Counted from the first letter of the stretch, positions 32,494 through 46,052 are shown. The stretch: 64,000 nt of DNA from Platanthera guangdongensis (GCA_039583875.1 CM077167.1:150119010-150183009); one strand, 5' to 3'. Notes: generated by a model not told the origin, from the sequence alone. Numbers and translations are program-made.

Positions 32494-34921
32494 TGTGGAG
32501 GCATTTTCCATACCATACTTTTTGATTAGCTCCCTGGTGAACTTGGACTGGGATATGGATAAACCATCTTCAATCTGTCTTACTTGGAGTCCCAAGAAGA
32601 ACTTGAGCTCACCCATGCTAATCATTTCAAACTTCTCTTGCATAAGTTTAAAAAACTTCCTGCAAAGGTTGTCATTAGTAGATCCAAAGATAATGTTATC
32701 GACATATATCTGGACTAGGATAAGCTTGCCCTTTGATACCCTTAGGAATAGAGTCTTGTCTATCTTCCCCCTTTAGAATTTGTTCTCAATGAGGAAGATG
32801 GACAATGTTTCATACCAAGCCCTAGAGGCTTGCTTTAGCCCATATAGAGCTTTCCTAAGCTTATAAACAAAATTAGGAGAGTTGGGATCTATAAAACCTG
32901 GTGGCTGGTCCACATATACTTCCTCTTTTAGGTTCTCATTCAGGAATGCTGACTTGACATAGATCTGGTAGACTTTGAATCCCTAATAAGCATCAAATGC
33001 AAGGACAATCCATATTGCTTACAATCTGGCCACTGGGGCAAAGGCCTGGTCAAAGTCTATGCCATCTTCTTGTCTGTAGCCTTTAGCTACTAGTCTAGCG
33101 TTATTCTTAACAATAATGTCATCTTGATCCAACTTGTTTCTGTAGATCCACTTAGTCCCCATGACATTTTGTTCTTGTGGTCTGGGGACGAACTTCCAGA
33201 CCTTATATCTCTTAAATAGGTCGAGTTCTTTTTGCATTGCTCCAATCCAGAACTTGTCCTTGATTGTTTCTTCAAACTTCTTTGGCTCATCTTGAGATAG
33301 GAAGCTTGAGTAGAGAGTTGTATTCATGCTCCTACTTCTGGTCTGGACTCCATGATTTGCATCACCAAGATTTGGTGTACTGGATGGTCCCTTAGATGCC
33401 TGGTAGCTGGAGGCAATCTAGCTATATCTTGCTGATCTTTAGGGTTTTTAGCTAGCCGGTCTTCAATTTCTTCAGGTATGTTTTCCCCTTCTCTTGGAAT
33501 AGGCAGTCCATCATCATTTTCTTGGACTGTGGGGGTAGCTTCCTTGATGGTCAGCTTGTCCATCATCTGTTCTGTACCTGCAATACTATAAGAGGAGGAG
33601 CTTGGCAGCTCACAGTTAACCATGTTGGATTCATCAAAAACAACATGCATTGACTCTTCTACAACTTGAGTAGTTAAGTTGTAGATTTTATATGCCTTAC
33701 TATGAGTGTTGTACCCAACAAAGATCCCTTCATGGGACTTGCCAGTAAACTTAGTTAAATGGACTTTACCATTGTTGAGCACATAACATTTGCAACCAAA
33801 GATCCTGAAATAGCTCAAGTTTGGTTTTCTGCACTTCAAGATCTTATAGGGAGTATTCTTATGGCTCTTGGTGATAGAAGCCCTATTAAGGACATAACAT
33901 GCAATGTTAACTACCTCATCCCGGAAGTATTATGGGTGGGATGAGTCACTTAATAAGGTTCTACCAGCCTCTATGAGAGTCTTATTTTTCCTCTCAGCAA
34001 TTCCATTTTACTGGGGTGTTCTAGGAGAGGCAAATTCTTGATGAATCCCTTGCTCTTCACAGAACCTTATCATGCACTTAGACTAAAACTCAGTCACATG
34101 GCCACTTCTATTTTTGACCACAGTGCTGGTGAATTCATTCTGAATTTGCTTGGCAAATGTCTGAAAGACATCAGGGGTTTCAGATTTCTTCCTTAGAAAG
34201 AACACCCAGGAAAATATGGAAAAGTTATCAACAACCACAAGGGTGTAGACTTTCCTACCTGGACTTTGAATTAGCATAGGACCATACAGATCCATATGCA
34301 AGAGGTATAAGCTTATCACTGAATCTTTGGAGCAAATGCTCTTGAAAGAGGTCTTAGTATGTTTGCCCTTTTGGCATGCAGAGCAGATACCCTCCTTAGT
34401 GCATATAGACTTAGGCCCATTCCTAACCAGCTCATTGCTGAATAGATGCCTATGATCCTATAAATTAGATGGGCTTGCCTCTTGTGCCACTTGACACAGG
34501 AAGAGGCTTTCTCATCTGCAACTAGGCATACATGTGAGTCTTTGCTAGAGCAAAGTAAATCTAAACAGTACACATTTCCACTCCTAGTGCCTGTTAAGAT
34601 GACCACTTGGTCACTTAACCTCCTACTTTGGCACTCATCCTTGTGGAATACTATATCATAGCCAAGATCACATAGTTGGCTAATGCTTATCAGGTTATAT
34701 TGTAACCCTTCCATATATGTAACTCTAGTGATAGTGACTATGCCATTAGAGATCTTACCATAACCTCTAGTCACCCCTTTTTCTGACCCACTAAAGATAA
34801 CCTTTAGTCCATTCTTTACTGGAGCATAATCCTTCAGCATTCTCCTTGTTCCAGTCATGTTCCTGAAACATCCACTATCCAAGTACCATATAGGGGTATG
34901 GGCACTTGGACTAACCTGCAA
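32494..34921 (-). pseudogene. pol: Protease, integrase and RT start of element C, several frameshifts
   Basis: Minus-strand pieces in order: protease (IWYLDSGCFRNMTGT) with GAG-pre-integrase (34921 to 34316), integrase (LHMDLYGPM, VVDNFSIFSWVFF; 34319 to 34083), a gap holding SPRTPQ- and KNKTLI-like remnants (33950-34080), the integrase C-terminus (KPNLSYFRIFGCKCYVLNNGK; 33839 to 33324), RT ([32 protein letters not shown]; 33327 to 33019), a badly broken stretch, and RT again (MGELKFFLGLQVRQ...KKYGMENASTM) up to element D. Frames change at least three times and many stops occur, so it is long dead. Confidence 0.9.
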
Positions 34922-34929
34922 AACACAAA

Positions 34930-37536
34930 TTAGTTAACCTTAGGACCCCAATTTTTATAGGGTCCTTGGTGCATGTTAGGCTAAAAATAACTCTGCCTGC
35001 CTGTAGCTTTTCTGACAGGCAAGCTAACATTTGCTCTTTGCATACTATGATTGTGCCAGCAATCAATAACAAAGTGGCCTACCTTACCATAACACCAACA
35101 CTCATGGATGTTGTACCTTCTTTTTGGAGCAGGTCTAGTGGCTGTGTTAACAACAACTCTTGGTCTAGATGGAGTACCAATAGTTCTGTTCTTTGGTTTC
35201 CCAGCCCCGGTTTGACAAGTGGTGGGTCTGACAGTAGAAGTGCTTGGGACATCTTGAGCCCTTCTAGCAGCAGCTTTCTTTTCTGAAAGCATACTCTTAA
35301 TGGCCTCAGATATGCGCAGGTCTGGTCTACTGACATCCTTGACCCTAGTCTTTGACTGGGTTGGAGGAATTTGAGAACAGTCAGCAGCTTTACCCTTGAC
35401 TGAAGGGGCTGTTGCACCAAACACAAATGATCCAGGATGGGCCATTTGTATTTTCTCATAAGCACATGCACCTTTGCTGTAACTACCACCATATTGTGGA
35501 ACATCTTTGTTCACACAAGATGGTCCAGCATGATTATAGTGACCATAAATACTCTCATGTTCATGGCTGTTAGAGGGAAATTGCACTCTATTAAATTTCA
35601 CAGGAGGCTTAGAGGCTAGTGGCTCCACTTGAGCTTTTCCCTTTCACTTGGGATTAACAGCTCTTGTCCTTCCCTTGAATCCCAACCCTTTCTTTCCCTT
35701 TTGGGAGGAGAAAGAGTCTATCAAGGGCAACATTATACTAGGCTTGAAGTAGGTAGCCACTAGTTCCCTCTCCTTTTGTAGCTTTCCTTCAAAATTCATG
35801 ATATGGTTATTCTTGAAGGTTATGGTGCTCATCTGAAGGATTGTTACATTCTTCTATTTGCTAACTTCTTGAATCTTCAGATCCAGCAATTTTGCTGATT
35901 CTAAAGTAGCAAGTTTTAAAGAAACAATCTCATGAACCTATTGTTTGGCTAGGAGCTTGCTTTTCTTTAAAGCCTGCAGAAGTTCACCATAATTATCAAT
36001 AAATTGATTGATATCTCCCTCAGATTCTGAGCCATCATCATCACTTGATGCAGAGGCACAAGAATGTGGAATAGATTCATAATCAGAATAAGAAGATCTA
36101 GTAACAGAAATTACCTTGCTTGGACCAGGCTGATCCTGGCTGATTTCTTCATCAGACCTTTCCATCAGCCCAAGGCAGCAGCTGTCTTCTTCATAATCCA
36201 CCTCTGAATCACCATCAGACAGTGATAGAGGGGCCATGTCTTCAATCCTGGTAGCAGGATGAATCTTCTCAGCTTCTTCTTTTAAAGCAGCCACCCTTTT
36301 GATACAGTCTGCTTCTACAGCTCCTTCTTCAATGGAGTACAGCCCAATGTAGGCTTCTTCCTCTTCTTCTTCTGACTCAGATATGGAGGAGTCAGTCCAG
36401 CTTCTTTGCTTCTTAGCAATGAGGGATTTCTCCTTCTTTCCTTTTTGCTGGTGATCTTATTTCTCACCATGTTCTCTACTTTTGACTGGGCAGTCGGCTA
36501 TTACATGCCCAAGTTTTCTGCAATGATAATAAGTCATATTAGAGGAAACCTGTTTACCAGTTTTGGAACCATACCTATCCTCCTTAAAGGATTTTCTACT
36601 GCCCTTATAGTAGTCATCCTTGGGATGAGAGGAGGACGAAGGCCTGCCTGTCCAGTGCTTCTTCTTCAAGAACTTCTGAAATTTCCTGGTGAAGGCAGCA
36701 AAATCTTTATCAGGCCATTGGCAGTCTGATGTGCTTTTCTCTGATCTCCCAGAATCAGATTCAGCATCTCTCCTTGGTGGAGAGGGAGACTTTCTTCTGC
36801 TTTTGCTGGAGCCTTCAGCTTTGAAAGTAACAGACTTGTCTCTTGCCTGAGACTTGTTCTAGTTCTCCTCTTCTTTCCTTGCAGCCAGCTGCATCTCATA
36901 TGACAACAACTTCCCAAAGAGGGTGTGAGGAACTGTCTCACCCAGCTTTGCCACTTCTCTAATGGCACAGATTTTTATGTCCCACTCTCTAGAGAGAGAT
37001 TAAAGAAACTTGTCATTCAGTTCATAGTGACTGAATACTATTCTATAAGTCTTCAGCTCATTCACAATCCTAAAGAACTTTTCATAACAGATGATTATGT
37101 TGTCTCCCTTGGACTGCCTAAAAGTCTCATACTCTTAGTTGAGCATGGACTTCCTATCATCTCTAACTTCATCTATATCCTCCATGTAGATCATAAGTGT
37201 TTCCCACATTTCCTTTGCTGTTGTGCAATGGATCAGGTTCTGAAGTGTAGAGTCATCAACAACACTCATAGTGATATTCTTTGCCCTCTTGTCTATTAAG
37301 GCCGGGGCTAGCTTATCCTTGGTCATTTCATTATATGTTTTGGTGGTCTTGACATTAGCATCCAGTGTAGACACATTCATTGGGATGAATGGTCCCTCTT
37401 CAACTATAATATACATCCTAGGGTCAGCAACTTCCATGAACTGCCTCACCCTTACTTTCCCGATGCCAAAATCTTCCTTCCTACAAATTGGAAGTCTCAC
37501 TGCACTCAGCTCCTTATTGGTCATTCCTGAACCCAT
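34930..37536 (-). pseudogene. gag: gag of element C
   Basis: ATG 37536 (MGSGMTNKELSAVRLPICRK) opens a frame like B gag. Pieces share mostly one frame with several stops: the UBN2-type domain to about 36850, a first knuckle remnant (YHCRKLGHVIADC near 36500, first Cys lost), an acidic Ser/Glu region (35940-36360), a coiled-coil-like stretch around 35644-35940, and a second knuckle CWCYGKVGHFVIDC near 35070, with Tyr in place of the second Cys as in B2. It ends WGPKVN at TAA 34930-34932, twelve or so bases before the TTTTGCAG that opens pol. Confidence 0.88.
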
Positions 37537-37602
37537 AGAGACAGAATTCTAGCTAACCTTGGAGATCTACTCAGACTATTAAGCCTTTAAAGAGTAACCT
37601 CC

Positions 37603-37613
37603 CTCCGATACCA
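37603..37613 (-). other. Primer binding site of element C
   Basis: On the minus strand TGGTATCGGAG, two bases after the LTR end; one mismatch to the form in B1. Confidence 0.8.
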
Positions 37614-37615
37614 CT

Positions 37616-39181
37616 TGAAAGTCTTGTTTTTATGGCTAGCTAAACACCTAGTGGGGGGGGGGGGTCTTGGGTACATTCACTGTCCCTCTACGCCTATCTA
37701 ATAGTGTGTTAGATTCGACTCTTCCTCCAGAACTCAGCTCCTGAAGAGCTTACAACACAGATCCCGCAGGACCTCACAGGTCACATAGACCTAACACTTA
37801 GACACTAAGCCAAACCCAGGTCACAAAGACCTTCCACCCAGCACAAAGCCAAACACAGGTCACAAAGACCATTGTCTTTATAGTACATGCTTACAACTCC
37901 AGACTCTCAAAGAATCTAAATAAAAGAATAATAAGTAAAATGATTTGACACCAAAGCAAGATCTTTGTGTCAAAATTTTCCTGGACTAAGCAGATATCAG
38001 TCCAAGATTTTTCTGTTGAAGATTATAAAGTAGGCAGTAGAAACTTTCTTCAAACAACTTTCTCTTCCTCTGCAGAACTTGTATATTTGTTTCTTTAGAA
38101 TCTCTTCTGAACCTACTATTGCAGATGGTAATTGCTTCAGCTATCTCATTTCTCAGTAAGGTTCTCTATGCAGAATAACTTCTTCAGGCTTGATGAAAAT
38201 GGCGAGGAAGAAGATGAAGTTCAGCTGCACATTCTGTTTTCAGAAAACCTAGACAAAGAATCGATTAATTTGCTCTGGCCGATTTGCTTATTTTTATTCT
38301 CTCAAGGCCAATTTAGCAGAGGGCCCCACCACCAGGATTGATGGCTGGGATTGAGCCATTCAGCACATGCTTTCCAATTAATCTTGATTCAATGGCTCTT
38401 TGATGTGTGTGGGCCCCAACACTTCATGGTGAAAATATTCCTTGGAAAGTGCAGAAGATGATAACAGCTGGCTGCCAACATCTCTGGCAGCATTTCCGCA
38501 ACATTTGAATTTTGGTTGACTTTTTGACTTTGCTAACGTCAACATGACTCAACATCTGTGGACTTGGACAAAATTCAATCATTAGAAGCAAAGACGTTGA
38601 ATGAGTAGGCAACACTCAACGCCACAATACTTAGACAAAATTCTGTCTGTCTAGGTATTGAGCTCGACGAATGTTGAGCTCCGTTCGACGAATGGCAAGC
38701 TAAGCTCGATGAAAGCATAAATTCAGTTTGACGAACTTTAGATTTAGTTCGATGAAATCTAAACTAAGTTCGACAAAAGAGTGAATTTAGTTCGACGAAA
38801 GCTGAGATCAGTTCGACGAAGCTGAGCTCGACAAAAGCCAAGCTATCCATGCATTTTGGACTTAGCCAAATTTTCTTGCATCAAGGCGTTGAGAGCATCG
38901 AGAGCATTGAGTGAGCTTGCCTCACAAAACGTTATTTGCCTTACCAAATATTTCTGCACCTTGGCGTTGAGAGAGTAAGCCCCACTCAATGTTAAACTAC
39001 TTAACAGAATTTTTCTATTTTCTGGCGTTGAGTAAGTAAGCTACACTCAACACATATGGACTTAGTCAAATTTTTGCCCAACGTTTCTATGGAGTTGACA
39101 GCCATAACAACACTGAACGCTAAAAGCTGTATGTCGTTGAGTGAGTAGATCACACTCAATGCCTGTGGACTTAGCCATATT
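37616..39181 (-). repeat. Right (5') LTR of element C, part left of E
   Basis: Plus strand starts TGAAAGTC and is cut at 39181 by element E, resuming at 58107. It holds TTCGACGAA-type motifs (38660-38840) and GTTGAG...CTCAAC modules (38880-39170). The G-tract near 37655 is joined directly to the GGGTACATTCACTG block. The segment that carries GGTTCCC and the TATA box in B, E and F is missing, so this 5' LTR appears to lack its core promoter. Confidence 0.88.
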
Positions 39182-39195
39182 TGAAAGTAAGGGAT
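39182..39195 (-). repeat. Left LTR of E, outer 14 bases
   Basis: TGAAAGTAAGGGAT matches TGAAAGTTAGGGAT at the start of the right LTR of E (56330). GGGAT is the target duplication of F. Confidence 0.88.
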
Positions 39196-40780
39196 TGAAA
39201 GTCCACCTAGTGTCAGCTAACTTCACCTATGGGGGGAGGGGGGAATAGGTGACGTGCAGCGTTTTTGCGGAATTTAAATTGTACCTGCACACGAAAATAA
39301 AACAACACAGCACAAAAGAGTACACAAGCTATTTATAGTGGTTCCCCGATTTGGGTACATCCACTTTCCCCCTATGACCTATCTCCCAACCAGGGACGAC
39401 TCGGTCACTTCTCCAACAGGATTGAAATCCAATCCTTGCACTATCAGAAGGAACCCTTCCATACGTAGGAGTCAACACTCCCACAACACGGGTTGCACCC
39501 AACCCTTACAACTAGGAACCAACGTTCCTTTACAACAAAAGTAAAACTAGAATGTACAAGAGATACAAACTACGTTTGGAGACTAAGGTGTCCCTCTTCG
39601 TTGACGACGTGTTTTTGAAGTCCACGAAGAGTCCACGACCCTAGATCTCTCTTGGAGAGGATCTCCCCAGAACAGGCGGCGGCAAGATGGGCGGCGGCTA
39701 GGTTCATGGGATCGGCGGCGACAACGATGTGCGGCTGCTGTACTTTGGAGATCCAAACTTCGTAGCGAAGCAAGCTAGGTCTACCAACGGTCACACTAGG
39801 ATCAGTCGTCTCAATCGATTCGGACGGGGAAGGTTTTCCCGATCAACAAATCAAGAGACAAGAGATCTCCGGTTAGACACGTGAGACTCTAAGCTTGGCT
39901 AAGCTTCTGTCGACCGGAGATCTGGAAGAAACCTCGATCAAGACCGGCGAACAACTCTCTTGAGCGGCGACGGCGGCAGCGGCGGAGCGGAACTCGAGAT
40001 CTAGGTCACGTCGCGGCTCGTGTATTTCTTTTCTTCTTCGCTACCTTACTGTTCAAAAATACCCGTGTATTTATACAGTGAAATAATCTTTTATGACCGT
40101 TATGGGTCCCACCAGAAGAAACCCTAGATCCGGTTCAAAACAGTGCCAGCGGCAGAGTCCGGTCCAGCTTTGTCCAGAAAAATGCCCAAGTCAAAATCGG
40201 CGAGAATCGAAGGTGATTCTCGACGAATCGCCGGGAATCAGTTAGTGATTCTCGACGATTCGTCGAGAATCACTAGTGATTCTCGCCGAATCACTTGTTG
40301 ATTCTCGATGAATATTACTTGGCCATGATCTGCTCAACGATGGGTTCGGCGAGAATCACTAGTGATTCTCGCCGAATCTTACTTGGCACCGCATTGAGGT
40401 AGCCGGAAAGAGTCGGCGAGAATCACTTGGTGATTCTCGTCGATTTATACTTAGACGATTTTTCGTCTTTCTACCCAAGAGCTGCTCCTTGACCCATCCT
40501 TGCTCCTTGTCTGCTCTTGCATAGTTACAGCCCTGTACTTGAAAGTAAGTGCACTCCAATAGAGAGAGTACACGTAGGCCAACACACTGATCTGCTCAAC
40601 GAGGGATTACGTCGTGCAGACCCGTGTATATTGACCTACTGCACCCTGACATTGGTGTGCACTTAGCGTGGAATAACTGCAAGCACAACTTAAGAGGTTT
40701 CATCAAATATATTGTGAATTCATCTTAGCTTGACAGGTGGCTTCCTCAAATCCAGGTAATTATGGATACAATACCCAACA
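39196..40780 (-). repeat. 3' LTR of F (left, 1585 bp)
   Basis: Ends TGAAAGTCCACC and TACCCAACA on plus. TATAAAT (minus) is at 39331-39337. A poly-G hairpin near the outer end lies between TCACCTA and TAGGTGA. Palindromic GAATCACTAGTGATTC modules fill 40190-40450. Confidence 0.93.
40190..40450 (-). repeat. Palindromic TCGGCGAGAATCAC modules, left LTR of F
   Basis: Repeated CGAGAATCACTAGTGATTCTCG palindromes and variants flanked by CGG or CGA, at least six in 260 bp. The last one (40411-40445) is single here and expanded in the right LTR. Confidence 0.9.
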
Positions 40781-40922
40781 ATCTCCCCCTATTTGACGAA
40801 GCCAAAATCCTACTAGCTAAGATGAATACCACCAACCAGATAATATATATACAACCTACAGAATTTAGAGATGCAGCACAAGAGAGTATAGGCAAACAGA
40901 CCAAACTTGAGTCAATCATAAA

Positions 40923-41005
<83 letters not shown>

Positions 41006-41077
41006 TCAGGATTGTTCATATATCAATAAGACAAGATAAAAATGTTCAAGAGACAATGATAATCTATGAGTTTCTGT
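40781..41077 (-). other. Spacer of F with purine tract and TA microsatellite
   Basis: The purine tract AAATAGGGGGAGAT (minus) is at 40781-40794. A (TA)n run of about 70 bp lies at 40927-40998. Otherwise no feature. Confidence 0.8.
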
Positions 41078-43408
41078 CTATGGAGTTTTGGCTAGGTCAT
41101 CCTTATGCTTCTGAGCCAAATACTTCTTTCTTTGCCTTTCCACATACTCCTTGGGCTTGGGATAATATCTGGGTGGAGGAGCTTTATCTATCGCAGTATT
41201 GGTCCTGAAAAAGATGTTCCTTTTGGCTTCATACGTCTTATGCAGCTCCCACTCATGCTGGCTGTATACGTCGTTTCGATTGATTTCTCCTTTTTCTTGT
41301 AGCCAGAATGTGTCCAAAATGATACTCTTTGAAACCGGACTCCACTTTTCGTTTCTTACTTCCTCCTCCTTCAATCAGATTCTCTTTTCAGCTTGTGTTT
41401 CCTTGGATGTTCCTTCTTGAGATTTCCTCTTGTCTCTGGCTTTTGCTAGGGCTCCTTGATCAAACATTGCCATCAGTTTTGCCTTGGAGGAGACCCTAGC
41501 AGCCTAAGCCTCACTTAAGGGAACTTCTGCAGCACTTACTCCCGCAGCTGCCGTAGTATTCTCAGGAGCATGAATACCCGCAGGATTTTCAGGCAAATCG
41601 ACGCCTAACGCTTATTGGAGCATCCACCAGCAACTGTCATAGACATATTTGTTTGACTGCTCAAAGTTATTGATCATGACTTCCAGAAGCTCATCCATCT
41701 TAGCTATATATTCTTTCTCCCCCTTTTTGGTTTCGACTGCAATGGAGTTTGCATAAGAATGCAGTGACTCATCAATATGCTTTGAAGTGCTGGAGAATTC
41801 AGTGACCAAGGCTTGTTGATTGGTGTTGAGAGTTACCATATTGCCATCAAACTTTTGAATGTTATTTGCTACGACATGAGCATTCTGATTTACTACGGCG
41901 AGAGTATCGGAGTTCTTTTTCAATCCGTCCATAAGAAGAGTGACAGCTTGGCCGGCCGCTGTATACTTATCTTCAAACTTCTTTTCCATCACGTCCAGTT
42001 TGTGATTGATCTCCACCATGTTCTTGAGCATGAGATTCTCTGATTTCTTAATTCTGTTCAACATTTTATTTTGAGCTGTCTCAAAAGATGCTTTGAGCTC
42101 ATCCACAATACCCTGAATGACATTCACGGTGTGATTGGCTAGATCATCTCGTATTGGATGAGCCTGAGGCACTCCTTGGCCTTGCTCTTCATCAGATCCA
42201 CCTGTAGAGCTGGACACGAGCACAGTCTCTAAGGGGGGAATGCGTGCGGCCTCTGTAGATTTCTCAGACTCCCCCTCCACTGTTGCACCAATGATCTCAG
42301 GGATGAACTCAGGAGCGTGCTTGTCAGATGGAACTTCAGTGATATCCTGAGTCTCCAATGCTTCCTGTCCCTCATTGTCTTCTTCCTCACCTTCATCATC
42401 CATGAGATCATTCTCATCAGCATCATCTTCCAACCCTTCGTCAGCAGTCTCCTGTACATTAGCATCGGCTCCTTGATCGTTCAGGTTCAGAGCCTCCTCA
42501 TTATCCAGCACAGTTTCACTTTCTTCTGGTATATCTGCCACTGCATCTCTGGCCATCTGGGAGATGTCAGATACGATATCAGCATAAGTGGGTAGAGGCT
42601 CCCCCTCAATTCCTGCAGTCAAAGCATCAGGAATTTCACTGGGGATAACTACAGAATCAGCCACAGTTCCGTCCTCGGCTGGAGATACGTCCTGTTGTTC
42701 CACCACGGCAGCCTGCCCAATGCACCTCTCCCATCTGTCAAAAACACTCGAGTCCATTTTCTTTAAATAATGTAGAGGAACACCTTTACTCATATCATAC
42801 TTATCTCCGTTCAACTGATTGAGATACAGACTGATGATTCGGCCAAAGCTAGGAGATCTAAGGGTGTCCTTTATCTTCTCAAAAAGCAATGCCCCCCAGC
42901 TGAATCCTTTTCTGCAAACAATAGCCACCAGGATCTTGAACATGTCCGCAGAGATGTGGTCATGAGAACCCGGTTTGCATATGAGTACCTTCCCAACGAT
43001 GTTTGACAGAAGTTTCCCTTCTTCATTCATATCCTTTCGCTTTATCGACCGAGTTCCTCGAGCGAGACCACAGAATAATAGAGTCCTGGTTTTGTCTTCC
43101 TCCTCAAGATAATCCTCGTGCTCCGAGCTAGATAGCTGCAGGAAGTGGGTCAGCTTGCTGGCAGACATCTTGATCTTTGCCCCTGCAACCCTGCTCTTGA
43201 TGGGAGAGTCGTCATTCCGGAGTTTTGGGGTTGCAAAGAACTCCAGCACTTCCGTGTCCAGGATTTTACAGGGGTGCTCTAGTACGAATGAGAGTCCAGC
43301 CTCCTCTAGCATAAGGATGATGTTCCTGAATTCATCCGAGGCATGAGTGAACCCTGTTCGAACCAGCTCGCATCCAGTGACCAGCCCAGCGGTTGTCCTT
43401 GGAGCCAT
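41078..43408 (-). pseudogene. ORF3 of F (three in-frame stops)
   Basis: ATG 43408 (MAPRTTAGLVTGCELVRTGF) opens a 598-codon frame to 41612. The same frame continues past stops at 41612, about 41504 and 41375 to a last stop at 41078. The N-terminal domain aligns with ORF3 of B1 (ELVR..F, GLSFVLEHP, IKSRVAGAK, MNEEGKLLSNIVGKVLI, LFEKIKD, FGRIISLYL). It is followed by a very acidic Glu/Asp region, a helical stretch with many Asn/Lys, and the C-terminal block KWSPVSKSIIL...YYPKPKEYVERQ shared with B1. The middle is much shorter than in B1. No membrane span is seen. Function unknown. Confidence 0.88.
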
Positions 43409-44414
43409 TACAAACCTAGGGAGAGAAGCCCTACTCTACGCTTAATCAAAAGTCAAAAGGGAAGCGACACTAGTAATAAAGTCCAAGCACGGGTGAGGAT
43501 GTGGTTACCCAAAAGCGTAGACGGGAGTTAGTTGGTTGAAGATAATGGACACCCGATGAGTGCACGCGGAGAAATTCCTGGAAGGAAGAATCGAAACCGG
43601 GAGAGATCGGAACCGCGGAGAAATTCCTGGAAGGAAGAATCGGCGAGATCGACGAGATTCTTCACGAGGTGTGGGATTCTTGCGGGATGCTGACGGAAGA
43701 GGAAGAGTCGGCGAGATCCCCTGCGGAGAGAGTCGATTCGGCGAGTTTCCTGCGGAGAGCGTCCTTCGGCGGGATTCCTACGGAATATGAAGGGTCGGCA
43801 GGAATATGAAGGATCGACGAGTTAAGGGGATTTTAACGGTTTCCGTGTGATCGGCGGAAGTCTTCGGGTTAAGCGGGTTTCTAGTTTGTCTAAGTGGAAA
43901 TATATGTATATTTCTTAAAGCCAATATATTTAGGGTTTGAACCGGGCTTTTTCAGACGTTTCTTGATGTCAAGATTTCCAATGACGTATCTTCGTTAGTT
44001 TTTAGCGAACTGATTTACGCCGGTAGATGTTAGTTCTCGAATCTACCAGTGGAATTTCCGAAAACTTTTTAATGATGTATCTAAGGTTTATATTCACCAG
44101 GTTAACCTATCCTTAGATGTGCACACATATATGTATATATATATATATATGTATATAAAGATATATATATATATATATATATATGTAAATGTCGATAGAA
44201 AATGACTCAAGTCTTGGAGCTGATGAGAAATACCTGGGATTATGAGAGTTAGCATTTAGCCTTTCTGACTAAAACATACCAGGTGCTCGATATGAGTATG
44301 CCCATATAGATATTACTGCTGTATTCCAGATGCATGTTCCAATTCAGTCTTGAAACATCTACTGTCTAGTTTCCATTATATTTGCGGGAACCTAGACTAT
44401 CCTGTAAAAGAGAG
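43409..44414 (-). other. Spacer of F between gag and ORF3, with the scar of the pol deletion
   Basis: At 44325-44395 the minus strand keeps a degenerate protease start (TGGAAACTAGACAGTAGATG, cf. the WYLDSGC codons of B), then unrelated AT-rich DNA with a TA repeat (44130-44184). From 43850 down to 43550 several GTCGGCGAGA / ATTCGGCGAG motifs like those in the LTR of F lie upstream of ORF3. A 26-base block, GGAGAAATTCCTGGAAGGAAGAATCG, is duplicated at about 43568 and 43617. Confidence 0.75.
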
Positions 44415-45992
44415 TTACTTTACCTTAGGAACCCAATACATATTGGGTCCTAGGTTCTTGTTAGCATAAACACTCGACTGCCTTCCTTCAGAAATCTTGA
44501 CAGGAAGACTACCTCTGCCCTGGAGATGTGGATAGGCCCTTGCCCTTGACACAGAGAGGTTGTGCCAACAGTCTATGGCAAAGTGTCCCACCTTGCCACA
44601 GCACCAACACTCGTGAATGTTGTATCTCCGTTTCTGAACTGATCTAGTGACTGAGGTAGTCATGAGCCTAGGTCCAAACGAGATAAATCTGGATCTGCTC
44701 CCAGAACTGCCTCTTCCACCGTGACACGTGGAAGGGTGGAATGAATGCATGCAGCGAGCGTCACGAGGCTTGGGAGGTGGCGCCTTCCATTCAGACAGCC
44801 CCCTTCCTGAGGCCCCATGAGAACTTACAGCATGACTTCTAACCCCCCTTTCCTGTGTCCTTGGGTGGAGAGATGAGTTTTGAGAGCTGATACCAGCCGA
44901 TTCATGCCGAGTATGGGCAGTGGCCAAGAATACAAAGGGCTCAGAAGGAGCCTTATGTATTCTCTCATGGGTGGCCATGATGGCCCTTGCACTATGGGCG
45001 TCTCCACATGAGGACAGATCACCCTTGCAGTGATCACGATTATTCCTGTGATCATACCTGAAGGAATGATGAGTAGCCTTCCTGCTTGGAGTGGGGGGTC
45101 GGAATATCGTTTCCCCATTTCTCCACGAATTGATAATTCGGGAGATCCACCCATTTTCTACCTTTCTCTTCATAGCATCAACCTAGGAAAAGTTTGATAC
45201 TATCCTTTTCTCAATCTCTAGACTACTCTCTAGATCAGAGATTTTAGAGTCCTTGACCTTGTTGGACGCCAATTGGAGAACCAACAAGATCTTCAGCCGT
45301 GCAATCTCCTGAGCTTGTTCTTCAACAAGAAGGTTGCTTTTCTGAAGGGCTCTCTTCAGGGAATCAGAATTTTCTGAAGGGACACAGTTCCTGTCTTCAG
45401 AAACTTCAAGAGAGACGGGGCAGGATGAAAAAGTTACCTGCTCTTCAGTGCTATTGTCATTAGAGCCAGTGACTGTTGTGTCATCCTTATCAGAGCTGCT
45501 TTCCTCACTGGCCTCTTCAGTCTCTGACACGGACACTGGAGCTCTGATGTTGTCCGATTGATCCTTGCCTTCATCTTCAGAGGTGAGGACCCCCACATAG
45601 GCTTCATCCTCTAGTTGACAGCAGATTCCAGCTTTCTCTGATCCCCCCATCAACTCTGAGATCATCACCCACATAGATTTTGCCGTCTCACATTATTCCA
45701 ATCTAGAGCAAGAAGGTCCAGACCAGATATCCATGATAATCTGACGAATCCTCTTGTCCAGATTAAATAAGGAAAGTTCCGTCTCCGACATCTCCGCAAT
45801 ACACTTGGGCACTTGGATATTCTTTCCAGAGCCGGAGGTCTTCATAGGAATAAAAGGACCCTCTTCCAGGATGAAAGATGCACGAGGATCGATAGCATCC
45901 AAGTGATACAACACTCTCATCCTTAAGATGGGATAAAACTCCTTTGTGCATGTGGGGAGTCTTAGTGCCGATATCTCATGATCCAGCTCCAT
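44415..45992 (-). pseudogene. gag: gag of F, shortened, two stops
   Basis: ATG 45992 (MELDHEISALRLPTCTKEF) starts a frame of 526 codons with stops at 45693 and 45183 but no frameshift. The first part matches the N-terminal gag domain of B2 to about its residue 120, then jumps (near 45620) to the region after the first zinc knuckle, so roughly 230-270 residues including that knuckle are missing. The coiled-coil region and the second knuckle (CWCCGKVGHFAIDCWHN, all four ligands present) remain. It ends YWVPKVK, followed by TAA and CTCTCTTTTACAG. Confidence 0.88.
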
Positions 45993-46052
45993 GCTTCTGA
46001 CACTGGTGGCAGGATTCTACTCAAGGTGTAAACCTTTTTGATGAGCAACCTC

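Noticed and set aside
40762..41208. 148-codon open frame across the TA microsatellite
   Set aside because: Most of it is the translated TA repeat (YIYI run), on the strand opposite to ORF3 of F.
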